DNA of 64,000 nt, taken from Pedobacter sp. D749. GTDB lineage: Bacteria > Bacteroidota > Bacteroidia > Sphingobacteriales > Sphingobacteriaceae. Under the pieces are notes generated by a model, which saw only the letters and a program-made list of their open reading frames with translations, made no database searches and had not been told where the DNA came from. The DNA is taken from positions 2,728,001 to 2,792,000 of the forward strand of contig NZ_CP079218.1 in the NCBI RefSeq assembly GCF_019317285.1, in the 5' to 3' direction. The position numbers and the translations under genes were made by a program. This document shows positions 9,965 to 19,763 of the stretch, piece by piece; position 1 is the stretch's first letter, and every line of letters begins with the position of its first letter.

Positions 9965-12900
9965 CTATTGAACATCTAAAACATCAACTGCCAGTCCTTT
10001 GGTTTCTGTGGCGGTTAAGCGCACTTGGTAACTTCCGGCATTAATCATGCTTCCGGTATTGGTGTTCAGGTAATTCCATTTCCCCTCTTTGGTAGGCGAA
10101 AATTCTGCCATTTCTGTTTTCATTAAGGTTCCATCTGCCGATAAAAACTCCAGTTTAGCTTTCAATGGCTGATTGGAAGGGTTATGGTATTTAATGGTTA
10201 AGGAATAGGTATCGGCAACGCCAACTGAAATATTCCAGGTGAGACTCCCCTGGTTGGCAGCATTAAAAATTACACGCTGTTTGTTCATTAATACTGCTTT
10301 TGTAATATCTTTTCCCTCTAAAATGCCGTCGGTAGCTTTGTAGCTCGTGGTTGTTTTTAAATCGTAAGCAGGTTGTAAATGGGTAATGGGCGACACAAAA
10401 ACGCTGGCCACCCTACTATCAAAAATTATTCTTTCGTTGGGGATAAGTCTTTTGCGGTAAAGATCAAACATTTCATCATTACTGTTGCTTAAAGTGGTTT
10501 TGGTATTTTCAAATCCCTGCGGAACGCTGCTGCTTTTATTCAGTGCAATAAAGGCATCAACACTATCAGTAGCGGTAAATCCGATGCTTTCCTGTCCACG
10601 GGTGGCCTTAAGCCATTCTGCACCGTATAAATTTGAAGGCAAACTGACAAATGTTGTTTTTTCACCCTTAAATTGTGCTTCACCAATATCCAGCCAACTC
10701 TTTAATCCAGCATTTTCAATCTTGGTTAAGAGCGAATTGCTTGCTGGTGCAGGTTTAATACTTTCATCTAAACTGGCTATGGCAATGCCCGAAATCACCG
10801 CCTGCCCCACTTTCACCTCAGGGAAATTAATATCCAAAAAGCCACCTTTGATTGAAGTTTTGATTGTTTTCTTCAATAATGTATTGCTGCCGGCTTCTTT
10901 CCAGATATCTAAATCTTTAACAACTGTTTTACCGTTAAATGCCACATCAAATAAACGCATGGCTTTGGCATCAAAACTACCACCAATTCCCAGCCAGGGT
11001 TCAATAAAATAAAGTTCAACCAAATATTCTCCATCCGGCAATGGAAAGTGATATTTTAACTGGTCTCTGCCATATCTGAAATTTTGAAAAAGCTTCCAAT
11101 CTTTAGTACCATTAATCGGTTGAAAAGTACGGCGTTGACTGGCGAAAAAATCGGGTATACCCGGAAAATTAGCCGTCCATGAGGTAGAACCAAAACGGTC
11201 AGCAGAAGTTAAATTCCGATCGGCGGACCATTGATTGCCGTTCACATCGGTATAATCGCCTCCTCCACAGTTTAAACGATAAACATAGTGATAACCATTT
11301 TCAGGACTGATTATTTTCTTATCGGTAACCAACAGATTGAAATTAGGGCTTTGTGGCAAGTTCTGTAAAATGATCTGATCTTTAGCTAAAGGTTTCCCGT
11401 CAACATAACCTATAGCATACAAAACGTTATACTGAATATTCGGCTTATCCCATTGGAAATGCGTACCAATTGCCCCACGTTTTTTCTTGCCTAATGACTG
11501 CCCGTTTACATCATTAAAAAGTTCTACTTCATCACAGTTAGAATACACCACTACACTATCTTTGATGCCAGGTTTTATCCAACGGTTTGGCCAGGTGTGC
11601 GAAACAATATAAACCATAGGTTCAGTTTGTTTTAGTGTATAATTGGCCCTGAACATGTAAAAAACATCTGTGGGTTCTTCCCAAGGGGTAAACATGCCTT
11701 TGTAGTTTACCGGACCAATGCGATCTAAATCACGCAGACCTTCCCCACCCTGAACCCGACCTGGATTATCGTGAGAGCTATACAACCAGAAAAAATGACC
11801 CGCGGTTTTATCTTTTACTGATTCGGCCAGGCGCACCTTGGTTTCCATTAAATCTGTCATTTTATTTTCCGTGTACCCTTTTCCATTGGCATCAGTTGTA
11901 TGAAGATCAACGGTTCTCCAGGCGCCATATTCTCCCACTAAAACCTGTCTTTGTAGGTCTTCACCATAGGTTAACGGATTGCCTCCATAGGTACCTGTCC
12001 AGTTTTGGGGTACATCCCAATCGGTTCCTTTACCGCCATTACAGGTCGTTACTTTTCTTTGTGAAGAAGCGGTTGGATCCAGTTTCCGAATCAATTCGGT
12101 ACATTCTCTTGCGAAATCTTCGGGCAGCGTACTTTCATTTTCCAATCCCCATAACACTACCGCAGGACTGTTCCTTCTTTCTTTTATCCAGTCCGTTAAA
12201 AGGGCTTTAAAATTCTTCCTGAATTCGGGCGTATCGTACCAGATGTGCGCCGCCATTTGCGTCCAGCACAAAATCCCCTCCTTGTCCCAATAATCAGAAT
12301 ACAATAAATTGTGTGGCTGATGTGCATCTCGGAAGGCATTAAAACCTGCTGCTTTAATCTGCATCACCCTCGACCTGATCTGTTCCTTACTAAAAGCATG
12401 GCTCTGTCCGATTAAATGCTCATATTCTGCTATTCCGTTAATAAAAACAGGCTTTCCGTTTAATAAAAATTGCTTCTGATTGGCGTGATCGCCTGTAGGC
12501 AAGCTGATCCAACGGATGCCGTAAGGTGTTTTAAGTTCATCTACAATTTTTCCATTCTCAATGATGGTGGTTTGCAGCGTATAGAGATATGGGCTTTCCA
12601 GAGACCAAAGTTTTGGATTGATGATTTTGTCGGTTTGCTGATTGATCTGGATTTCCTTCCCTGCGGGAACAATCAGCGTTTTTTTAATTTCCTTAACTAG
12701 CTTTCCGCCTGAATCAAACAACCGGTTAATTACCAATACATTTTTTAGCTTTAAAGCATAGTTTTTAATGCTTGTACTCAGGTTTAATACTGCGGCTTTT
12801 TCAGAAATTTTGTTGTCGTTCCAGATGTGGATACCAAATGGTTCAACACGGATATCACTGGTCACAATTAAATGCACCGGACGGAAAATTCCCATGGGCT

Positions 12901-13621
12901 GCGAACCTTCTGAAAAGCCGCGTTCTGTTGAACAACCGCCATCTACCCAGGGTAAATCCTGAATGTTTGCAGGATGATCGGCACGAACGGCCAAAATATT
13001 CTCCTGATTATTCAATTTAATTGCAGCAGTAACATCCAAAGTAAAAGTGGTTCTGCCACCCGCATGATAGCCTACTTTTTTACCATTTAACCAGACAGTT
13101 GCATAAGAACCCACGCCTTCAAAATATAAAAAGAAACATTTACCTGTCTTTACAGCATTGATTTTAAAGGTTTTGTGATACCAGGCGTATCCATGTTTGT
13201 TACCGTGCATTTTCCGTTGATAGCCTTCATATTGATCCCAGTTGTGTGGAACATTAACTTTTTTCCAGCCTGTAGTTTTAAAATTGGCCTGCTGAAAGCC
13301 ATCATAAGTATTTTCGCTTTTTTCATTGGCAATGCTGAGCCAATTGGAGTTTAAGGAAATATCTTTTCTGGTTGAACTTTGGGCATGAACGAAATTGATC
13401 CCCAGCAAGAAAATAGCGCAAAAAGATAGTAAAAGTTTCCGTGTAAGATTTGAGTAGGTTATCGGTTCGTGGAGACACGAACCAAGGCACCGCAAAAGGT
13501 TTCTTCCGAAGTTTTGTAAGGTGGTGAGGTGGCAAACTTCAGAAGTATTTACTGAACTACATGCTAAGACTGACGAAATCTTCTCCCGCTCAGCCATTTT
13601 AGATTTCGTAAGTTGATTCAT
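9965..13621 (-). CDS. GH2-family glycosidase with malectin-like domain and an in-frame repeat insertion near its N-terminus
   Basis: Secreted beta-glycosidase of 1218 residues. It has the GH2 order: sugar-binding jelly roll (about 100-240, with VPHNWDQYEG and WLNGKKVGYHAGGRTTF), immunoglobulin-like domain, and TIM barrel with acid/base NE in WGLENES (about 492) and likely nucleophile in VGEYGAW (about 561). A malectin-like domain follows (about 777-948) and then another beta domain. Family GH2 includes beta-galactosidases and beta-glucuronidases; the substrate here is not certain. The start ATG overlaps the GH95 stop (ATGA), which supports 13621. The signal peptide RKLLLSFCAIFLLGINFVHAQ begins only at about residue 61, because residues 6-60 come from a palindromic repeat (see 13442-13606). 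Confidence 0.93.
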   Translation of the reverse strand: MNQLTKSKMAEREKISSVLACSSVNTSEVCHLTTLQNFGRNLLRCLGSCLHEPITYSNLTRKLLLSFCAIFLLGINFVHAQSSTRKDISLNSNWLSIANEKSENTYDGFQQANFKTTGWKKVNVPHNWDQYEGYQRKMHGNKHGYAWYHKTFKINAVKTGKCFFLYFEGVGSYATVWLNGKKVGYHAGGRTTFTLDVTAAIKLNNQENILAVRADHPANIQDLPWVDGGCSTERGFSEGSQPMGIFRPVHLIVTSDIRVEPFGIHIWNDNKISEKAAVLNLSTSIKNYALKLKNVLVINRLFDSGGKLVKEIKKTLIVPAGKEIQINQQTDKIINPKLWSLESPYLYTLQTTIIENGKIVDELKTPYGIRWISLPTGDHANQKQFLLNGKPVFINGIAEYEHLIGQSHAFSKEQIRSRVMQIKAAGFNAFRDAHQPHNLLYSDYWDKEGILCWTQMAAHIWYDTPEFRKNFKALLTDWIKERRNSPAVVLWGLENESTLPEDFARECTELIRKLDPTASSQRKVTTCNGGKGTDWDVPQNWTGTYGGNPLTYGEDLQRQVLVGEYGAWRTVDLHTTDANGKGYTENKMTDLMETKVRLAESVKDKTAGHFFWLYSSHDNPGRVQGGEGLRDLDRIGPVNYKGMFTPWEEPTDVFYMFRANYTLKQTEPMVYIVSHTWPNRWIKPGIKDSVVVYSNCDEVELFNDVNGQSLGKKKRGAIGTHFQWDKPNIQYNVLYAIGYVDGKPLAKDQIILQNLPQSPNFNLLVTDKKIISPENGYHYVYRLNCGGGDYTDVNGNQWSADRNLTSADRFGSTSWTANFPGIPDFFASQRRTFQPINGTKDWKLFQNFRYGRDQLKYHFPLPDGEYLVELYFIEPWLGIGGSFDAKAMRLFDVAFNGKTVVKDLDIWKEAGSNTLLKKTIKTSIKGGFLDINFPEVKVGQAVISGIAIASLDESIKPAPASNSLLTKIENAGLKSWLDIGEAQFKGEKTTFVSLPSNLYGAEWLKATRGQESIGFTATDSVDAFIALNKSSSVPQGFENTKTTLSNSNDEMFDLYRKRLIPNERIIFDSRVASVFVSPITHLQPAYDLKTTTSYKATDGILEGKDITKAVLMNKQRVIFNAANQGSLTWNISVGVADTYSLTIKYHNPSNQPLKAKLEFLSADGTLMKTEMAEFSPTKEGKWNYLNTNTGSMINAGSYQVRLTATETKGLAVDVLDVQ
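13442..13606. repeat. Palindromic repeat inserted in frame in the GH2 coding start
   Basis: 165 bases containing the hairpin GGTTCGTGGAGACACGAACC (13464-13483), identical to one at 18029-18048, plus short palindromes ACTTC/GAAGT at about 13508-13545. It is a multiple of three and has no stop in the GH2 frame. On the coding strand CTTAC occurs on both sides (13612-13608 and 13447-13443), like a short target duplication. Removing the insert joins MNQLT to RKLLLSFCAIFLLG, which is an ordinary signal peptide. Confidence 0.75.
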
Positions 13622-16431
13622 CGCTCTTTCAAATCTCCATTCAGTTTATAAGTTTCGCCCATTTTGGTTTCAAAACTTATCTTGTTGTTTTTATAATGAA
13701 CTTTACAATTCCCCCCAGTTTTAGATTTTATGGTAATTGAGGTCAATAGGCCATTTTTCCATGTCAAATTCAGTTCAAATCCACCGCGTGCCTGTAAACC
13801 TTTAATTTCTCCATTTGGAATAGCTGCTGGCAAGGCTGGTAAAATATCCAGATAACCTTGATGGCTCTGCACAATCATTTCAGCAATTCCGGCTGCGCCG
13901 CCAAAGTTTCCATCAATCTGGAAAGGCGGATGCGCATCGAAAAGGTTTACATAAGAACCTGCACCATTATGGGCTGGTTTCATTAACATTTTGATCAGTT
14001 TCATGGCATGGTCGCCATCCTTAAACCGTGCCCAGAAATTTATTTTCCAGGCTAAACTCCAGCCCGTAGCATCATCTCCCCTATATAGCAGCGATTGCTT
14101 TGCCGCTTGCATCATCTTTTCGTTGTTGTCCCAGGTAATGTCATTTCCAGGATAAACACCCCATAAATGAGAAACGTGACGGTGTTTATTGGTCGTATCA
14201 TCTTTATCTTCCAGCCATTCCTGCAGTTGGCCGTATTTCCCGATTTGGTTTGGTGCAATTTGTTTTACCTTTTCTGTCAGGGATTTCCTGAAATCTTCAT
14301 CAACATTTAACACCTCGCTAGCAGCGATACAATTTTTAAAAAGAGATCGAATAATCTGATGATCCATCGTCGGGCCAGCTACTAAACCACCATTTTCCGG
14401 CGAATTGGATGGTGTACTGATCAACCAGCCTGTTTTTGGATCTTTCACTAAAAAATCCTCAAAAAATAGAGCGGCCTGTTTCATTAAGGGATAGGCCTCT
14501 GTCTCCAGGAATTTACGGTCTTTACTAAATTGATAATGTTCCCACAAATGCTGACTTAGCCAAGCACCACCACTTACCCAAATACCATGATCGGAAGCAT
14601 TAATCGGAGCTGTAGCGTTCCATAAATCAGTATTGTGGTGTAACACCCAGCCACGGGCATTATAATATGCTTTTGCCGTTTCAGCACCAGTTTTTGATAG
14701 TCCTTTAATTTTACTAAAAAGCGGTTCGTTTAAGGCTGATAAATTGAGGATTTCGGTGGGCCAATAGTTCATTTCGAGGTTAATATTTGTGGTATACTTA
14801 CTTCCCCAGGGTGGTGTGAGCAGGTCGTTCCAAATCCCTTGAAGATTAGCGGGCTGTGTTCCTGGCCTGGAACTCGAAATCAATAAATACCGACCATATT
14901 GCATATAAAGCGCCGCAAATGCAGGATCATTAGCGCTCGCAAATTTTTCCAATCTTTCATCTGTCGGCAGGTTTTCATTCTCAGAATGTCCAAAATCAAC
15001 GCTAAAGTTGTTATAGGTTTGATATTCTTTAATGTGGTTCTGTTTAATTTCGGTGTATGCTTTACCTTTTAAACCATTAAGTGCTTTAACATTGGCCGTT
15101 ACCGGATTTCCTGAAACATCCTGTGCATTAATAAAATTAGTACCTGCAGTTAAATAAAGTGTTACTTCATCTGCCTGATTGATACTGATTTTTCCATTTG
15201 CGATTTTTAAATTGCCTTTTTTAATAATGGCTGTTAACCTGCTTTCTCCTTTTAATACACCATTTTTAACCGCCACAGTCAAAGCCAGCGTATGGTTATC
15301 CAGTTTTTTAACAGCCGACTTGCGGTGAGGGCTCGATAATTCGGCATCAAAACTGATGGCTTTAGATTTATCGGCAGTTAAATGAATGACTATAGCCTGA
15401 TTAGGCTGGCTGGCAAAATATTCGCGCTGATAATTTATCCCATTGCTGGTAAAGGTAGTTTTAGCAATAGCAGTGCTGATATCAAGTGAGCGTTTATAAT
15501 TGCTCACCAGTGATTTGTTAAGTTTAAAGTATAAGTTCAGGTCGCCAAACGGTTGGTAACTTTCTTGATATTGAGGAACGGCAGGCGGATCTTCATCCTG
15601 GATTTTATATTTCCACGCTTTAACCAATGAAATGCCCTGCTCAACACTGCTGCCCACAGGGTAAATGCCTATTTTTTTTGAAGTATCCTTATAACCTGCC
15701 AAACCGCCTTTATCGAAATAGTTGAGTACCTGTATAGCGATCACATTTCTGCCTTTTTTAATCAATTTTGAAGGAATGGTGTATTTTCTAGGCTCCGTAT
15801 TATCGGTATTGCCAGCTAGCTGGCCATTGATATAAGTGAAATCCTGGTCGCGGATGCGGTTAAGATCGAATACCAGATCTTTTCCAATCCAATTTTCGGG
15901 AACATCAAAACTTGTTCTAAACCAAACTGCACCGTCTAAATTGGCTAAACCCACAGTCTCCCAGCCATCAAAAGCAGGTACTTTAATGCTTTTCCAAAGT
16001 TTATCATCGAAACTGGCTAACGCAGGGTTGCCCTGAATACCCTTCCCGTTTTTCATTTGGTTTACCCAGGCATTCCTGTCGCCTGGTTCGCTTTGCAGTC
16101 CCATAAATTCTGCCTGAGCAAGGGTTTCGGCTTCTTTTTGTTTGCCTTCGAAAAGCAATTGTCTAATATCGTTTAAATATTTAAAGGCTCCTTTGCGATT
16201 GTAATCCCTTGGTTTTCCTGTCCATAAAGTTTCTTCGTTAAACTGGATATGATCAACCATTGTGCCTGCAAAAATCATAGCGCCGATGCGTCCGTTACCA
16301 ACCGGTAAAGCATCTGTCCATTTTTCTGCGGGTTTGGTGTACCACAAAGTATGGTTGTTTTGTTGCGCAAAACTGTCGCTGTATGCAACCAATGTCAAAG
16401 ATAAAATGCCTAAAAAAAGTTTAAACCTCAT
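13618..16431 (-). CDS. GH95-family glycosidase (alpha-L-fucosidase or alpha-L-galactosidase)
   Basis: Secreted exo-glycosidase of about 937 residues. Start 16431 (MRFKLFLGILSLTLVAYSDSFAQ) is preferred to the ATG at 16449, because it lies one base after the GH28 stop and begins directly with the signal peptide. GH95 landmarks are the N-terminal PAEKWTDALPVGNGRIGAMIFAG with FNEETLWTGKP, and NINLEMNYWP (about residue 547), which carries the paired asparagines that activate water in this family. Near the C-terminus is FQIDGNFGGAAGIAEM. Residues about 125-270 form an inserted GH2-like beta-sandwich (WFRTSFDVPENW, YINGQLAG, NVIAIQVLNYFD). Expected activity: removal of terminal alpha-linked L-fucose or L-galactose. 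ATGA overlap with the GH2 gene indicates translational coupling. Confidence 0.93.
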   Translation of the reverse strand: MRFKLFLGILSLTLVAYSDSFAQQNNHTLWYTKPAEKWTDALPVGNGRIGAMIFAGTMVDHIQFNEETLWTGKPRDYNRKGAFKYLNDIRQLLFEGKQKEAETLAQAEFMGLQSEPGDRNAWVNQMKNGKGIQGNPALASFDDKLWKSIKVPAFDGWETVGLANLDGAVWFRTSFDVPENWIGKDLVFDLNRIRDQDFTYINGQLAGNTDNTEPRKYTIPSKLIKKGRNVIAIQVLNYFDKGGLAGYKDTSKKIGIYPVGSSVEQGISLVKAWKYKIQDEDPPAVPQYQESYQPFGDLNLYFKLNKSLVSNYKRSLDISTAIAKTTFTSNGINYQREYFASQPNQAIVIHLTADKSKAISFDAELSSPHRKSAVKKLDNHTLALTVAVKNGVLKGESRLTAIIKKGNLKIANGKISINQADEVTLYLTAGTNFINAQDVSGNPVTANVKALNGLKGKAYTEIKQNHIKEYQTYNNFSVDFGHSENENLPTDERLEKFASANDPAFAALYMQYGRYLLISSSRPGTQPANLQGIWNDLLTPPWGSKYTTNINLEMNYWPTEILNLSALNEPLFSKIKGLSKTGAETAKAYYNARGWVLHHNTDLWNATAPINASDHGIWVSGGAWLSQHLWEHYQFSKDRKFLETEAYPLMKQAALFFEDFLVKDPKTGWLISTPSNSPENGGLVAGPTMDHQIIRSLFKNCIAASEVLNVDEDFRKSLTEKVKQIAPNQIGKYGQLQEWLEDKDDTTNKHRHVSHLWGVYPGNDITWDNNEKMMQAAKQSLLYRGDDATGWSLAWKINFWARFKDGDHAMKLIKMLMKPAHNGAGSYVNLFDAHPPFQIDGNFGGAAGIAEMIVQSHQGYLDILPALPAAIPNGEIKGLQARGGFELNLTWKNGLLTSITIKSKTGGNCKVHYKNNKISFETKMGETYKLNGDLKER

Positions 16432-16432
16432 G

Positions 16433-18010
16433 TTACTGTCCTTTATCACCCGAAATAATTTCGATGTTTGTTGTTACTTCTTTTTCCTTTTTAATGGCTT
16501 GCTTAACCCTTCTGAAATTATTATTTCCAAGGTATATGTTTTTGGTTTCTGCCCCACTTAATTTCAAATAGGTAACGGTTTCTTTTACAGGAAAAGCGTT
16601 GTACAGAAACAGATCAGATACATTTGTAAGATCAGTTACTGCTGAATTTGCTAACGGTTTATTACTTTTAAAGCCATCAATAATTAGATTATTCACTTTT
16701 AATACTTTTAATGAAGGGCCTAACTCCGTATTTACCATTACATTATGAAACTCGATATTACTGGAATTTTGAATGTAAAAACCGGTATTAGCTTCCATAT
16801 TGATGTCGTTAAAAGTGATATTACTGATGGGCATTTCTTCTAAACCATTTAAATAGCCTGCCTGGTTAACCTGACCGGTGATATTGCTGAAATGGATATT
16901 TCTAAAAACAGGCGTTCGATCAGAAACAGGTTCTACATTGGTTTTTGCATACTGCATATCCAATATGATAGCCTGATCTTTAATGTTTTTCATGATAATA
17001 TTGCTCACCCTGATTTCTTCAACCACACCGCCTCTGCCACGGGCAGTTTTGATGCGGATTCCCCGATCTGTTCCATCAAAGACGCAATTCGAGATGGCTA
17101 TTTTGCGCACATCGCCCGACATTTCGCTGCCAATAACCACTCCTCCATGACCGGATAACATCGTACAATTTGTAATCACATAATTTTCTGCCGGAACTGC
17201 CATTTTTCGCCCGGGTGCATCCTTGCCCGATTTGATGGTGATGCAATCGTCGCCCACACTGATGTGGCAATCTGAAATGTGCACATTTTTACAAGATTCA
17301 GGATTAATCCCATCTGTATTCGGCGAATGGGGATTGTTGATGGTAACCGCATGAACTTTTACATTTTCGCAAAACTCAGGATTTATGGTCCAGAAAGGAG
17401 AATTGCGAATCGTAATGCCATCAATCAATACGTTTTTGCAAAACATAGGCTGTATAAACGGCGGACGGAGAAACCCTCTTTTCATCTGCTTAGGATCATC
17501 TGGCAGAACAATATCTTTATTTAAGTTATCAAAAGTAATCTGCCATTTCGATCGTGGTTGTCCTTCTTTATAACCTTCTACAAAATCCCACCACTTTTTA
17601 CCATGCCCGTCAATAATCCCCCTACCAATAATGGAGATATTTTCTACTTTATAGGCGTAAAACAAAGGTGAAAAACTGGTTACATCTACGCCCTCGTAGC
17701 GGCTTTTCACCATCGGTAAATAATCGTCAAAATTATCGCTGAAATGTAATTCGGCACCGGCATCAATCAATATGGTGATGTTGCTTTTTAAGTGAATTGC
17801 TCCGGTTAAATATTTTCCGGCAGGAAAATAAACGGTGCCGCCACCTGCTTTTGATGCGGCTTCTATCGCATTTCTAATGGCGGTTGTGGCCAGTTTACTG
17901 CTATCGTTTTTTGCACCGTATTTAATTACGTTATAGTAAGATTGGGCTTTAACGGATAAACAAGTAGTTACTACAAGTATAAAAAGTAAGGTTTTGAAAA
18001 TATATTTCAT
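16433..18010 (-). CDS. GH28 polygalacturonase-family enzyme
   Basis: Secreted right-handed beta-helix hydrolase of 525 residues with signal peptide (1-22, ending VKAQ). All four GH28 catalytic blocks are visible: NTDG (about 230), GDDC (about 252), GHGG (about 285) and RIKTARGRGG (about 317), giving the aspartates and histidine of the inverting mechanism. An N-terminal pectate-lyase-3-like segment (NVIKYGAKNDSS, GGGTVYFPAGKYLTG) is normal for bacterial members. The enzyme hydrolyses alpha-1,4 galacturonan or rhamnogalacturonan linkages; exo- or endo-action cannot be told from sequence. This is the strongest evidence that the locus acts on pectin. It precedes GH95 by one base. Confidence 0.95.
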   Translation of the reverse strand: MKYIFKTLLFILVVTTCLSVKAQSYYNVIKYGAKNDSSKLATTAIRNAIEAASKAGGGTVYFPAGKYLTGAIHLKSNITILIDAGAELHFSDNFDDYLPMVKSRYEGVDVTSFSPLFYAYKVENISIIGRGIIDGHGKKWWDFVEGYKEGQPRSKWQITFDNLNKDIVLPDDPKQMKRGFLRPPFIQPMFCKNVLIDGITIRNSPFWTINPEFCENVKVHAVTINNPHSPNTDGINPESCKNVHISDCHISVGDDCITIKSGKDAPGRKMAVPAENYVITNCTMLSGHGGVVIGSEMSGDVRKIAISNCVFDGTDRGIRIKTARGRGGVVEEIRVSNIIMKNIKDQAIILDMQYAKTNVEPVSDRTPVFRNIHFSNITGQVNQAGYLNGLEEMPISNITFNDINMEANTGFYIQNSSNIEFHNVMVNTELGPSLKVLKVNNLIIDGFKSNKPLANSAVTDLTNVSDLFLYNAFPVKETVTYLKLSGAETKNIYLGNNNFRRVKQAIKKEKEVTTNIEIISGDKGQ

Positions 18011-18027
18011 TGTTTTTTATTATAGTT

Positions 18028-18193
18028 CGGTTCGTGGAGACACGAACCGAGGCATTTAATTTATTCGTAAAATCCTCGTCCTCGTTTGCAACGAGGATGA
18101 ATGAGGTTAGCGATTGTATCGCTTTTTTATACGCCTTGGTTAGTGTCTCCACGAACCATAAACATTTACTTCGGTCTGTGAGGACACAGACCG
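18028..18193. repeat. Cluster of palindromic repeats between glycosidase genes
   Basis: Five hairpins in 166 bases: 18028-18049 (GGTTCGTG/CACGAACC around GAGA), 18080-18096 (CCTCGTT/AACGAGG), 18110-18122 (GCGAT/ATCGC), 18138-18157 (an inverted relative of the first, with TCTC loop and one mismatch) and 18172-18193 (CGGTCTGTG/CACAGACCG around AGGA). The first is the same unit that interrupts the GH2 gene. The cluster occupies nearly the whole 199-base gap upstream of GH28. Confidence 0.85.
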
Positions 18194-18209
18194 AGGATAA
18201 GCGCATGAT

Positions 18210-19763
18210 TTAATCCATCCTAACCTTTAAAGGCTTCAAATCTTTGCCTTTATAAATTTCTTTACCATCAACAAACACCAGTAACCCCTTACCCCTGTTA
18301 TATTTTGTCCCTGTTTTGTCCCATAAAACCGTCACTATTTTACCATGATAGGAAACATTATCCAGTATAAACCAATCCCACTGATTTTTGGGAATTAATG
18401 GAGAAATTTCGAGCACATTATCCTGACGTGGCTTTATACCAATCAGGTCATTGATAATTAAATCATTAAAGGTAGAGTGATTATAAAAACTGCTTCGTGG
18501 ATTATCTCCTTTTAACCATTCCCCGGTTTTTTCGTCCTGGTATTCCCCTATGTATGGCTTTCCATTTTTGACATGGGATGCTGCATATTGATGCAATTCC
18601 TGATAAAAGATATTTGCATTCATTTTACCATGCTTTTTATAATTCGTGAGCAGATTTGCCAATCCTTTTAATGTCTGCGAGCTGGCGAAAGGCCAAAGTG
18701 CTCCATCCCATTCACAGCTATGTCCTGTTCCTCTTGTTCTAAACGTTGGGTTTCTCCTTTCGGCTGTGGTTAATCCCCATGGTGCTTTAAATCCGGCAGT
18801 ATCCAATAACTGGTTCCAGGCTTTTGCATAATTGGCCTTATCGTCGGGTAAATTAAAATCCCAGGGCGTAAAACCGATGGCTTCCCGTACATCAGCTGAA
18901 CCGCCTTTGGCTTTTCTGGTTTCAAAAAATGAAGCAGAAGCATTCCACAAACTATCCTGAACCAGTTTTTTAAGCGCAATGGCTTTATTTTTATACTTAC
19001 TCGCAAGCACGCCATCACCTAAAAGTGTAGCAATTTTATCTAAAGCCATGGCGTTGCCATACATGTAACTGTTTATTGTTGGTCGCTGGTTCTGGTCTTT
19101 GCGTGATCCGCTGATTGATTCTTCCATGCCATCCTTCACATCATGCTGCCAGAACAACCCATTTTTAAGCTGTCGTTGCGATTCCCATTTTTCGTAATCT
19201 TTATCCAGTGCAGGCAAAATTTCTTTCAAAAATCCCTGATCGGGTTTCACCAAATAGTTTTGATACACCGCATCATCCACCCAGCTGCTAAATTGATGAA
19301 AACGCTGCTTGCTTTGCCCCACATCAGCATGATAAAGCCAGAATTTGATATAATCTTTCAGGTAACTGTTGTCTTTTAGCCACCTGCCTTCGTAAATGTG
19401 GTGACCTAATGCACAACTGATGGAATTGTATTTGCCTGCATGTTTAACCGGTTCAATAAACTCGGTAAAAATGAAACCTTCTGGCGTTTTAACCAGGTGT
19501 TTGCGGTAAGTCCACCAACGGTAATAATAATTCTGTTCCAATACCGAATCGGGACATTCGAATAAAGGAGCCTGATCGGCAAGCCATTCAAAAGCCTCGC
19601 TATTTGGAATATAATTCTTTACCGCTTCTGTATCAATTGAATTAAAATATTCAACGTATTTCTTCAATTTTCCTGTTCCCAGGATAAGCTGTTGTTGCGC
19701 AAAGCCAGCAATTGTTAATATGGACAATGCTGCCGTGGCTATAAATTTTCGTGTATTTTCCAT
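18210..19763 (-). CDS. Secreted glycosidase, probably (alpha/alpha)6-barrel (MGH1-like)
   Basis: 517 residues with signal peptide (about 1-22, ending AGFAQ). Sequence is rich in Trp and aromatic patches typical of (alpha/alpha)6 glycosidases: YYYRWWTYRKH, SCALGHHIYEGRWLKD, HQFSSWVDDAVYQNYLV, PTINSYMYGNAMALDKIA, GTGHSCEWDGALWPFASSQTL and NHSTFNDLIINDLIG. This layout resembles the mannosylglycerate-hydrolase-like (MGH1/GH63-like) domain; I cannot assign a GH family number with confidence. The gene starts inside the stop of the upstream gene (TAATG overlap), so the two are translationally coupled. In this context it would remove a side-chain sugar from pectin. The exact bond is unknown. Confidence 0.7.
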   Translation of the reverse strand: MENTRKFIATAALSILTIAGFAQQQLILGTGKLKKYVEYFNSIDTEAVKNYIPNSEAFEWLADQAPLFECPDSVLEQNYYYRWWTYRKHLVKTPEGFIFTEFIEPVKHAGKYNSISCALGHHIYEGRWLKDNSYLKDYIKFWLYHADVGQSKQRFHQFSSWVDDAVYQNYLVKPDQGFLKEILPALDKDYEKWESQRQLKNGLFWQHDVKDGMEESISGSRKDQNQRPTINSYMYGNAMALDKIATLLGDGVLASKYKNKAIALKKLVQDSLWNASASFFETRKAKGGSADVREAIGFTPWDFNLPDDKANYAKAWNQLLDTAGFKAPWGLTTAERRNPTFRTRGTGHSCEWDGALWPFASSQTLKGLANLLTNYKKHGKMNANIFYQELHQYAASHVKNGKPYIGEYQDEKTGEWLKGDNPRSSFYNHSTFNDLIINDLIGIKPRQDNVLEISPLIPKNQWDWFILDNVSYHGKIVTVLWDKTGTKYNRGKGLLVFVDGKEIYKGKDLKPLKVRMD

